64,000 bases of DNA. It comes from AP-15 sp963833745 (GTDB lineage: Bacteria > Pseudomonadota > Alphaproteobacteria > ATCC43930 > CGMCC-115725). Below, piece after piece: positions 25,703 through 33,416 of this stretch; position 1 is the first letter of the stretch, and each line of letters begins with the position of its first letter. Below the pieces are notes generated by a model that ran no database searches, was not told where the DNA came from, and was given only the letters and a program-made list of their open reading frames with translations. The translations under genes and the position numbers were made by a program. Location: the NCBI GenBank assembly GCA_963833745.1, contig CAWHZD010000007.1, forward strand, positions 868,001 through 932,000, in the 5' to 3' direction.

Positions 25703-26490
25703 GTCGGGCCCGGCCGCACCGCGCGGCGGCAGACATTGCGCTTCAGGCGGGTGACAAAGATCGCCCCGGCCGCGACAATCCCTTGCCACCAGGCGTAGTC
25801 GGTATGGCCCTTGTCAAACACATAAGTCGTCCCCGGCTCGAGCGCGGTGAGGCGCGCCTCGGCGATGTCGCTGATCTTGGGCGAGGTCACGGCAAAGCGG
25901 ACCGGAGCGCCGGCGCGGGATCATAAACCAGGTGCATCTTGAGGCCGCGACAGCGCGCATCGGCCTCGGCCCAGCCAAAGCGGCCATCGCGCAGGTTGAT
26001 CGGCGAGGCATCGAGCAGGCGGATCAGGGCTTGGCCTTGGTGTCGCGCGCGCCTGGCCAATTGCGGCATCAGCGCGTCGCCCAGATCGCGAAACCCCGCC
26101 GCCGGCCGCGCCGCCGAAGCGTCGCTCAGCGTCGTCCGCTTGGCCGCACCCAGCCCCAGTGATAAAGCGCCCCCGGCCGGGCGGTGATCGCCTGCTCGAT
26201 TTCACGCAAGCTCTTCAGCCCGGCAAATTGGGCAAACAGCAGCGTCTTGAGATGGCGCTGACAGGTCCACGCCGCCTCACCCGACCCGACGCCGCGGTTG
26301 CCATCGTGACGCTCGACCACGCGATCGACCACCCGGCGATCCAGCGGTTCCACCAGCCGGTGAAACGCGGTACGGATATAAGGCACGGCAGGCCTCAAAA
26401 TCATGTTTGGCAACGATTTTGGCCCAAAATGTAGGGCTTGTCTGCCGTGCGCTGGCCTCAAGCCCCAAAATCCCGGACAGCAGTGCGCGA

Positions 26491-26584
26491 AGGCGGGAAC
26501 CCAGGGGCCACAAATCCTACGGCAGGCCCCCTGTTCGAGGCCAGGGGCAGGCTCTGGGCCCCCGTTTTCGCGGGGGCGACGATT
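26491..26584. repeat. Dispersed hairpin repeat, copy A (right part)
   Basis: GCGGGAACCCAGGGGCC at the left and GGGCCCCCGTTTTCGCGGGGGCGACGA at the right bracket a variable middle. The same bracket occurs at 28754-28838 and 53595-53679. The missing left arm (CGTCATGCCCGC) is at 24056-24067, on the other side of the IS4 insertion. Confidence 0.75.
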
Positions 26585-26597
26585 ACGTTCTTCCGGT

Positions 26598-27488
26598 TCA
26601 GCTTTTCGGGGTGATCGCGACGTTGGCGTTCTTCTCGAACAGCTTGACCAGGGTCTGGGTGTCCTTGTCGGCGCCGTGCTCGTTGATCACCGTCTGAAAC
26701 AGCTCGCGCACGACCCCGGCCAAGACCATCGGCGTCTCGCTGTCCTGGCCGAGCTTGGTCGCGAGCCGCACGTCCTTGTGCATCAACGCCAGGGTGAAGC
26801 TGACGGAAAAATCATTCTTCAGCAGCTTGGGCAGCGAGAGTTCGGTCGCCGCACTGCGGGCGCTGCCCTTTTGCAGGACGGCGGTGCAGGTTTCGAGGCT
26901 GAGCCCGTTCTTGATGCCCATTGCCAGCGCCTCGAAGGTGACCGCGCGCACGCCGGCGCTGATCACGTTGTTGACGAGCTTCATGACATGGCCGGTGCCG
27001 ACATCGCCGGTGTGGAAGATGTTGGGGCTGATCGTCTCGAAGATCGGCTTGACCTTGGCGAAGATTTCGTCCGGCGCGCCGACCATGATCGCGATCGTGC
27101 CGGCAGTGGCGCCGTGCGGGCCGCCGCTGACCGGGGCGTCGATCATCTGCACGCCCTTTTCGGCGAGGCGCGCCGCCATCTCGCGGGTTTCGCCGGGGTC
27201 CCCGGTCGTCATGTCCGCCCAAATCTGTCCGGGGCGCAGCATTTCGGCGACGCGGCCTTCGCCAAACAACACGTCGCGCACCTGCGCCGAGGTCGGCAGG
27301 CAGGTCATCACCATGTCGCTTTCGCGGGCCAGCGCCGCGGCACTCTGCGTCGGCACACCACCGGCGTCGGCAAAGTGCGCGACGACGTCCGGCCGCAGGT
27401 CGAAGACGCGCATCTTGTGCTCGCGCAGCAGCCGCCGCGCCAAGGCACCACCCATGTTGCCCAAGCCGATGTAGCCGAGTTCCATCAT
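26598..27488 (-). CDS. NAD(P)-dependent beta-hydroxyacid dehydrogenase (3-hydroxyisobutyrate dehydrogenase family)
   Basis: A 296-residue two-domain dehydrogenase. The Rossmann motif is GYIGLGNMGGALARRLL; the substrate motif is DAPVSGGPHGATAGTIAIMVG; the catalytic Lys lies in GTGHVMKLVNN. Members oxidise 3-hydroxyisobutyrate, tartronate semialdehyde or related hydroxyacids. Two adjacent ATGs (27488 and 27485) follow GGGAGA; either is possible. It is divergent from a luciferase-like gene at 27639, with a 150-base shared promoter region. It lies just outside the transposon patch. Confidence 0.88.
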   Translation of the reverse strand: MMELGYIGLGNMGGALARRLLREHKMRVFDLRPDVVAHFADAGGVPTQSAAALARESDMVMTCLPTSAQVRDVLFGEGRVAEMLRPGQIWADMTTGDPGETREMAARLAEKGVQMIDAPVSGGPHGATAGTIAIMVGAPDEIFAKVKPIFETISPNIFHTGDVGTGHVMKLVNNVISAGVRAVTFEALAMGIKNGLSLETCTAVLQKGSARSAATELSLPKLLKNDFSVSFTLALMHKDVRLATKLGQDSETPMVLAGVVRELFQTVINEHGADKDTQTLVKLFEKNANVAITPKS

Positions 27489-27638
27489 CTTTCTCCCGTT
27501 TGTTGCTGTTGCCGATGGCTGCGCCGAGCTTCGCATTATCGACGCAGGAGGCATAGGGCGAGTGTTGCCGCTTGGCTTTGGCTGGGGTGCTTCGTTAGGC
27601 TGACCGTCGGCTTGCGGCACAACCAGCGAGGTCAGGTC

Positions 27639-28712
27639 ATGGAATTCGGCATGTTCCACGAGTTTCCGTCGCTCCCGGGCCGGTCCGAGAGCGAGGCCTT
27701 TGACGAGGCGATGGAACAGGTCGACGCCGCCGAGCGCCTCGGGCTCGACGTGATGTGGCTGGCCGAGCTCCATTTCGAGCCGCGCCGGTCATTGCTGTCG
27801 GCGCCGCTCAGCATTGCGAGCGCCATCGCCGCGCGCACCAGGCGCCTCAAGATCGGCATCGCCGTGCAGGTCTTGCCGTTGTGCCATCCGCTGCGGCTCG
27901 CCGAGGAGGCTGCCACCGTCGACCAGCTGAGCCACGGCAGGCTGATCTTTGGCGTCGGGCGCAGCGGCGTCGCCCAGACCTATGAGGCCTATGGCGTCTC
28001 CTATGCGGAGAGCCAGGCTCGTTTCCGCGAGATCCTCGACGTGATCCAGCGCGCCTGGACCGAGCCGAGTTTCTCGTATGAGGGCACCTTTCACAATTTC
28101 AAAAACGTCAGCCTGGTGCCGAAACCCTACCAGAAGCCGACGCCGCCGATCCGCATCGCCGCCAGCACGCCCGACACCTTTCCGGCGATCGGCCGGCGCG
28201 GCGTCCCGGTTTTCGCCTCGGTGCGCCACACCAGCTGGTCCGATCTCGCGGGGCAGATCCGCAGCTACCACGACGCGTGGGAGGCGGCCGGCCATCCGGG
28301 GCGTGGCCAGGTCTTTGTCTCGGCCCCGACCTATATCGCCGAGACCGAGGAGCGCGCCCGCGCCGATCCCAAGGCGAGCATCATGCATTTCTATCACGAG
28401 CAGGCGAATTTGCTGGAGGGTGCCGCAAAACTGGTCGACCCGGTGACTGCGGAACGCCGCATGCGGCGGGTTCACGATCTTCGCCGCCGCACCTATGACG
28501 ACGCGTTGGCCGCCAACGTGCTGATCGGCACGCCCGACACGATCGCCGGGAAGCTAAAGGCGCTGCAGGCGGAAATCGGGCTCAGCGGCATCCTCGCCGA
28601 GCTGAATTGCGGCGGTCTGATCCCGCATGAAAACGTGGTGAACGCGATGCGGCTGTTGTGTGAAGAAGTCATGCCACGCTTTGCGGCGTCCCGAGCGCCG
28701 GCCGCCGCCTGA
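27639..28712 (+). CDS. LLM class flavin-dependent oxidoreductase
   Basis: A 357-residue luciferase-like protein: MEFGMFHEFPSLPGRSESEAFDEA, GLDVMWLAELHFEPRRSLLSAPL, RRLKIGIAVQVLPLCHPLRLAEEAATVDQLSHGRLIFGVGRSG and GTPDTIAGKLKALQAEIG. It has the (V/I)GRSG variant near the phosphate-binding region that is common in alkane-sulfonate and dibenzothiophene-type branches, but the substrate is unknown. No strong ribosome site precedes ATG 27639. Fourth LLM gene in the window. Confidence 0.84.
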   Translation: MEFGMFHEFPSLPGRSESEAFDEAMEQVDAAERLGLDVMWLAELHFEPRRSLLSAPLSIASAIAARTRRLKIGIAVQVLPLCHPLRLAEEAATVDQLSHGRLIFGVGRSGVAQTYEAYGVSYAESQARFREILDVIQRAWTEPSFSYEGTFHNFKNVSLVPKPYQKPTPPIRIAASTPDTFPAIGRRGVPVFASVRHTSWSDLAGQIRSYHDAWEAAGHPGRGQVFVSAPTYIAETEERARADPKASIMHFYHEQANLLEGAAKLVDPVTAERRMRRVHDLRRRTYDDALAANVLIGTPDTIAGKLKALQAEIGLSGILAELNCGGLIPHENVVNAMRLLCEEVMPRFAASRAPAAA

Positions 28713-28753
28713 CCAACAGGTTTATATTGGGGTTAAATATCGCGTGCGTTATT

Positions 28754-28838
28754 CGTCATTCCCGCGAAGGCGGGAATCCAGAGATCCAGCGCTTCGGCGG
28801 TTGCTATGGACCCCCGCTTTCGCGGGGGCGACGGATAA
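28754..28838. repeat. Dispersed hairpin repeat, copy B
   Basis: CGTCATTCCCGCGAAGGCGGGAATCCAG opens with an internal hairpin (CCCGC, GCGGG) and the unit closes with GGACCCCCGCTTTCGCGGGGGCGACGG, a second hairpin (CCCCCGC, GCGGGGG). It lies between the LLM gene and the GST gene. The two-hairpin form resembles REP-doublet elements. Confidence 0.8.
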
Positions 28839-28907
28839 CACAGGGATATTGGACTCAGCATTTCGGGGCTGAGATTGAACACGGATACCCCCAATAGGAG
28901 TTGCTAA

Positions 28908-29489
28908 ATGCTGACATTGTACTTCTCACCCGGATCGAGTGCCATGGCGACGCATATCGCATTGCACGAGGTCGGCGTGCCGTTCGAGGCAAAGCCGCTG
29001 TCCTTCGCCAAGCGCGAGCAGCATGCGCCCGAATATTTGAAGATCAATCCCGAGGGGAAGGTGCCGACCCTGCTGATCGACGGAAGGGTGCTGACCGAGG
29101 TGGCAGGCACCCTCTATTACCTCGCCAGGCGTTACCCGGAGGCGAAACTGTGGCCCGAGGGCCGCATCGAAGAAGAGGCGCAGGCAATCTCGTGGATGTC
29201 GTTCATCGCCGCGACCGTGCATCCGGCGCGCCGCATCGGTCTAGAGCGCTGGAAAGAGGTCTTTAAAATCGCCGATCCGCGCCTCGGGTCAAACGAGTGG
29301 ACAATCGGCGGCCGTTACTCGATCGCCGACATCCACCTGTTCCGGCTCTACTGGCGGTTCAAGACTTCAACGTCGCCGGCCACGGGCGAATATCCAAGCC
29401 TCGACGCCCATTTCGAGCGCATGATGGCCCGCCCGGCGGTCATAAAGACGATCGAGATCGAAAGCGCCGTCGGCTACAATCTGCCGTAG
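28908..29489 (+). CDS. Glutathione S-transferase family protein
   Basis: A 193-residue GST. The N-terminal thioredoxin-like domain has YFSPGSSAMATHIALHE and the cis-Pro loop NPEGKVPTL; the C-terminal helical domain has SIADIHLFRLYWRF. The Ser/Cys region at residues 10-11 fits bacterial beta-class or related GSTs. It conjugates glutathione to electrophiles or serves in isomerisation of catabolic intermediates. AGGAG precedes the ATG. A monocistronic gene. Confidence 0.88.
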   Translation: MLTLYFSPGSSAMATHIALHEVGVPFEAKPLSFAKREQHAPEYLKINPEGKVPTLLIDGRVLTEVAGTLYYLARRYPEAKLWPEGRIEEEAQAISWMSFIAATVHPARRIGLERWKEVFKIADPRLGSNEWTIGGRYSIADIHLFRLYWRFKTSTSPATGEYPSLDAHFERMMARPAVIKTIEIESAVGYNLP

Positions 29490-29639
29490 TCGCGGGAAGC
29501 ACGCCGAGCGTAACAAGCGGAGCATTTCGGCCATAGCTGAGATCGCACCCTAAGGTCCAAATAGGACACGGTTGCAATTCGCGCGCCTTGTAATAGATAT
29601 CATCGCGAACGACGACGATTATTTGCAGAGATCCAGCAG

Positions 29640-30905
29640 GTGGACAGCCCCCAGCGAACCCTAGATCACGCCTTAAAAGAATTACCTCATCGCTTTTTTG
29701 AGGGGATGGTTTCAAAGAAATTACGGGCTTTGGGGATTGAGGCGACGCCCGCACTTTCGAGGGAGCTTGCGGCGCATATTCTGACCGGCAACGGGGGGCC
29801 GTTTAGATACAGGAGCAGTAAGCCTCATGGGACCGTCGTCACGCTCGTATTTGACGATGCTGACGGAAATGAACTAACGAAGGCTCTTGATTCTTTCTGT
29901 GAAACGCGACTTCCCCAATTAGTTGACAGCCTCGCCAGCTCGACCTCTAAACAGCTGGTCAAGCGCCTAAGATCAGATTGGGTCAATGAACACTTGCTTC
30001 AGCAAACCGAAGCCTTTGAGTTTCGTGGCTTCTTAGAAGACAGATGGGGCATACCTCTAGCTCAGTTGCGCATGATGTTGACCATCGCGAGGGAATGGTG
30101 CCCAGAGCTAAATAATAAGCCGCGTGATTTCGAGAAGGACAATAAATCTAAACTTCACAATGTGCTAATTCGATTGCTTATCCGGGCCTGTCAGGTCACA
30201 AATGAGATAATCTGTCTACTGGAGAACGGCTTTGCCGATGGCGCGATGGCTCGCTGGAGATCGCTTCATGAGATAGGGGTCGTAGCCTCAGTTATCTCCC
30301 TGCACGGCGAGGATATTGCCGAACGTTACATCGCACATGCCGCTGTCGAGTCGAGACGTGCGATGGATAGATTTACGGAATGCCGCGAACGCCTCGGACA
30401 CAAGCCAATATCCAAGCGGGCACGAAGAAAGATTATGAAGGCGTATCAGGCAGTCATAGATCGGTACGGCGAGGTATTCAAAGGCAATTATGGGTGGGCG
30501 GCGGAACACCTAAGAAAGAAATCACCGACATTCGCTGAACTTGAAGTGGAGGCAGGACGCGAAGAAATGCGCGCGCATTATCAAATGGGCAACGATAATG
30601 TACATGCTGGAGTTAAGAGCATTTTTCATAGATTGGGAGTACTCGAAAATTATGTACACTTGCTTCCCGGGCGCAGCAACGCCGGGTTGGCGGAGCCGGG
30701 TCTGAATACGGCGCTTACATTGATGCGGCTCTCCGTGCTGGTATGTATGAGCAATGATTTGGATGACCTTGCCATAGCGCAGGTGATGATAAGTCTTAGC
30801 GATGAGACTCAACGATCTTTCTGCCTTGCAGATAAGAAGCTGCGTCGAGACGATAAAATCCAAAGAGCAACCGCTCAGTCTCCTCACCCGAGTGAGACAG
30901 CGTAG
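29640..30905 (+). CDS. DUF5677 domain-containing protein
   Basis: A 421-residue protein with the DUF5677 core: RACQVTNEIICLLENGFADGAMARWRSLHEIGVVASVISLHGEDIAERYIAH, then YGEVFKGNYGWAAEHL and HYQMGNDNVHAGVKS. Function unknown; members occur sporadically and sometimes near defence or mobile loci. GTG 29640 is the start of the longest frame; ATG 29706 is an alternative. The coding DNA is visibly richer in A and T than its neighbours and uses codons such as AAT, AAA and TTA freely, a sign of horizontal acquisition. Confidence 0.78.
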   Translation: MDSPQRTLDHALKELPHRFFEGMVSKKLRALGIEATPALSRELAAHILTGNGGPFRYRSSKPHGTVVTLVFDDADGNELTKALDSFCETRLPQLVDSLASSTSKQLVKRLRSDWVNEHLLQQTEAFEFRGFLEDRWGIPLAQLRMMLTIAREWCPELNNKPRDFEKDNKSKLHNVLIRLLIRACQVTNEIICLLENGFADGAMARWRSLHEIGVVASVISLHGEDIAERYIAHAAVESRRAMDRFTECRERLGHKPISKRARRKIMKAYQAVIDRYGEVFKGNYGWAAEHLRKKSPTFAELEVEAGREEMRAHYQMGNDNVHAGVKSIFHRLGVLENYVHLLPGRSNAGLAEPGLNTALTLMRLSVLVCMSNDLDDLAIAQVMISLSDETQRSFCLADKKLRRDDKIQRATAQSPHPSETA

Positions 30906-31119
30906 GCGGGACGCAGTTCGCCGCCTTGGCGATTGCCGGTATTCGGCCGTTCGATGATCGCGATGGGCGGCCGTCTGCGAACGCCTGACCGTTCTCCCGC
31001 GCCCGGAGAACCAGGAGGGTTGCGTGATAAATCGTTGCATGCGCCCCGTCCCGGTGCAAGCCTCTCCGCTCGGCTCATCCGCGAGGCGGAAAGGGCGGAT
31101 ACGAGGGGAGGAAAGAGCG

Positions 31120-33276
31120 ATGCGAACAAAGCTTTCATCCTTGGCGCTGGCTGCGATTGGTGTCGCTACGCTTCTTGCCGCCGCGCCGACGCGGCTCAGC
31201 GCGCAACAGACCCAGCAGTCTGCGATCCGCGTTAACGAGCATGATTTGGGAGGGGTCGTCACCGGCAAAAACGGGCCCGAAGCCAGCGTCTGGGTGATCG
31301 CCGAGACCACCGGGCTGCCGACCGCCTTCGCCAAGATCGTCGTCACCGACGATCAGGGACGCTATGTCGTTCCCGACCTCCCGCAGGCCAATTACGATGT
31401 CTGGGTGCGCGGCTACGGCCTCATCAACTCGCCGAGGGTCGTGACGAAGCCGGGTAAGATCGTGAACTTGGAGGCGGTGGCGGCGCCGAATGCGACGGCC
31501 GCGGCGCGATATTACCCGGCGGTTTACTGGTATTCGATGCTGAACATCCCGGACCAGAGTGCCTTCTCAGGCCCGAAGCGCGACGAGAACATGCCCGAGA
31601 ACATCAAAAGTCAGCAAGCCTGGTTGAATATCATAAAGACTACCGGCTGCATCGCGTGCCACGGGATCGGCACCCTCGGGACGCGCACGATCCCTGCTGC
31701 GCTCGGTCATTTCGACACCTCGGCAGACGCCTGGGCGCGGCGCATCCAGTCCGGTCAGGCGGAGACCAGCATGGTCAGCACGATCAGCCGGCTGGACCCG
31801 CAGCTGGCATTCCAATATTTCGGCGACTGGACCGACAGGATCGCCAAGGGCGAACTGCCGTTTGCGCAACCCCCGCGACCGCAGGGCGTCGAGCGCAATA
31901 TCGTGCTGACGTTGTGGGACTGGAGCCGGCCCACGGCCTACCTCCACGACCTCACGCCGACAGACCGGCGCAATCCGACCGTCAACGCCAACGGCAAGCT
32001 CTATGGCGCGAGCGAGGACAGCACCGACTACACCCCGGTGCTCGATCCGGCGCACAATGCGGTCAGCGAGATCAAGCATCCGGTGCGCGATCCGAACACG
32101 CCGACCTCGAAGACCGCCCCGATGGAGCCGTCACCCTATTGGGGCGCGGAACCCATTTGGGACAGCGAGAGCACCAACCACAACCCGATGATGGACGAGA
32201 AGGGCCGGGTTTGGTTCACCTCCAGGATCCGCGCGCCGGCAAACCCGGATTTCTGCAAACAGGGATCGAGCCATCCATCGGCGCAGGTCTTCCCACTGAA
32301 AGAGTCCGGCCGCCAGCTGTCGATGTATGATCCGGCGACCGGCCAGTTCACATTGATCGACACGTGTTTCCCAACGCACCATCTGAACTTCGCGTACGAC
32401 GCCAACGATACGCTGTGGACCAGCGCCGGCGGGCCGCAGACGCCGGTCATCGGCTGGCTCAACACGAAAATGTTCGAGGAAACGGGCGACGAGCAGAAAT
32501 CGCAGGGCTGGACGCCGTTCATCCTCGACACCATCGGTAACGGCAAGCGCGCCGATTATGTCGAGCCCGACCAGCCGGTCGACCCGACCAAGGACAAGCA
32601 AGTCGTCGTCGGCCTTTATTCGGTCTCCGTAAATCCCGTCGACGGCACGGTCTGGGGTACCTCGCTCGGATACCCCGGCTATGTGGTTCGCGTGAACCCG
32701 GGACCCGATCCGACCCACACCGCCCTGACCGAGATCTATGAGCCGCCATTGCCCGGCTATGGGCCACGCGGTGGTGACATCGACGGCAAGGGCGTGTTCT
32801 GGGCGTCACTGGCAAGCGGCCATCTGGCGAGCTTCGACCGCAGCAAATGCAAGGTGTTGAACGGCCCGACCGCGACCGGCAAGCATTGCCCCGAGGGCTG
32901 GACCCTCTATCCCTTCCCCGGGCCGCAGTTCAAAGGCATCAGCGATCCCGGCAGCGCCGAGTCGAGCTATTACGTCTGGGTTGATCAGCACAACACATTG
33001 GGGCTCGGCAACGACGTGCCGATCGCTACCGGCAACCTCAATAGCGCATTACTGGCTCTCGTCGACGGCAAGTTCGTGGTGCTGCGCGTCCCCTACGTGA
33101 ACGACTATTTCACGAAAGGGATGGACGGCCGCATCGACGACCCGAACGCCGGCTGGAAAGGCAGGGCATTGTGGACGACCTATGCGACGCGGGCGATGTT
33201 CCACCTCGAAAACGGCAAAGGCGCCCTCCCCAAGGTCGTGCGCTTTCAGCTCCGCCCCAACCCGCTCGCCGACTGA
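31120..33276 (+). CDS. Exported protein with carboxypeptidase-regulatory-like domain and one c-type heme site
   Basis: A 718-residue protein with a signal peptide (residues 1-28, cleavage after RLSA). Residues 40-120 form a CarboxypepD_reg/SdrD-like beta-sandwich (VWVIAETTGLPTAFAKIVVTDDQGRYVVPDLP). CIACH at 177-181 is a c-type heme site. The rest has repeated W-rich strands (LWTSAGGP, GTVWGTSLGYPGYVVRVNP, GVFWASLASGHLASFDR) like a virginiamycin B lyase/NHL-type beta-propeller. Probably a periplasmic electron-transfer or oxidoreductase protein. GAGGGGAGG precedes ATG 31120. No operon partner is seen. Confidence 0.72.
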   Translation: MRTKLSSLALAAIGVATLLAAAPTRLSAQQTQQSAIRVNEHDLGGVVTGKNGPEASVWVIAETTGLPTAFAKIVVTDDQGRYVVPDLPQANYDVWVRGYGLINSPRVVTKPGKIVNLEAVAAPNATAAARYYPAVYWYSMLNIPDQSAFSGPKRDENMPENIKSQQAWLNIIKTTGCIACHGIGTLGTRTIPAALGHFDTSADAWARRIQSGQAETSMVSTISRLDPQLAFQYFGDWTDRIAKGELPFAQPPRPQGVERNIVLTLWDWSRPTAYLHDLTPTDRRNPTVNANGKLYGASEDSTDYTPVLDPAHNAVSEIKHPVRDPNTPTSKTAPMEPSPYWGAEPIWDSESTNHNPMMDEKGRVWFTSRIRAPANPDFCKQGSSHPSAQVFPLKESGRQLSMYDPATGQFTLIDTCFPTHHLNFAYDANDTLWTSAGGPQTPVIGWLNTKMFEETGDEQKSQGWTPFILDTIGNGKRADYVEPDQPVDPTKDKQVVVGLYSVSVNPVDGTVWGTSLGYPGYVVRVNPGPDPTHTALTEIYEPPLPGYGPRGGDIDGKGVFWASLASGHLASFDRSKCKVLNGPTATGKHCPEGWTLYPFPGPQFKGISDPGSAESSYYVWVDQHNTLGLGNDVPIATGNLNSALLALVDGKFVVLRVPYVNDYFTKGMDGRIDDPNAGWKGRALWTTYATRAMFHLENGKGALPKVVRFQLRPNPLAD

Positions 33277-33416
33277 GCTGGGGCGCGGGCGCTTCAGCTC
33301 TGGCCGGCGATGTTTTGCGGTGCACCCGAACGGTTGGACACCGGTAGTCGCCAAGGCGGCGGATTGCAACCGGCCTACGCAATCGGCGCGGGTGTCGTGA
33401 TTATCCTTATGGCGGG

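Larger units (their letters stand above)
24057..26404 (-). pseudogene. IS4-family transposase, frameshifted and split by IS1595
   Basis: The N-terminus starts at 26404 (MILRPAVPYIRTAFHRLVEP) and runs through FAQFAGLKSLREIEQAI to about 26155, where the frame shifts. The middle (LRDGRFGWAEADARCRG, then after a second shift near 25920 TSPKISDIAEARL, FDKGHTDY and FVTRLKRN) leads to 25572. The C-terminal part (ELREIVVAREGHDPLHLVTND, WQIELFFKWIKQNLKIKSFLG with the catalytic Glu of the YREK-like region) lies beyond the nested element, from 24518 downward. Removing 24527-25571 joins the two parts in frame as DNPLYQTELREI. The extra TEPA repeats in the middle are not normal for the family. Confidence 0.82.
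24068..26491 (-). mobile_element. IS4-family element, degenerate and interrupted
   Basis: Perfect terminal inverted repeats (GCGCACTGCTGTCCGGGATTTT with TTC outside) lie at 24068-24092 and 26467-26491. Inside is an IS4 transposase on the minus strand, carrying at least two frameshifts and a nested IS1595 element. The flanks read CGTCATGCCCGC on the left and GCGGGAACCCAGG on the right, the two arms of the dispersed hairpin repeat of this genome, so the element sits in such a palindrome. I could not identify a clean target duplication for it. Confidence 0.85.
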
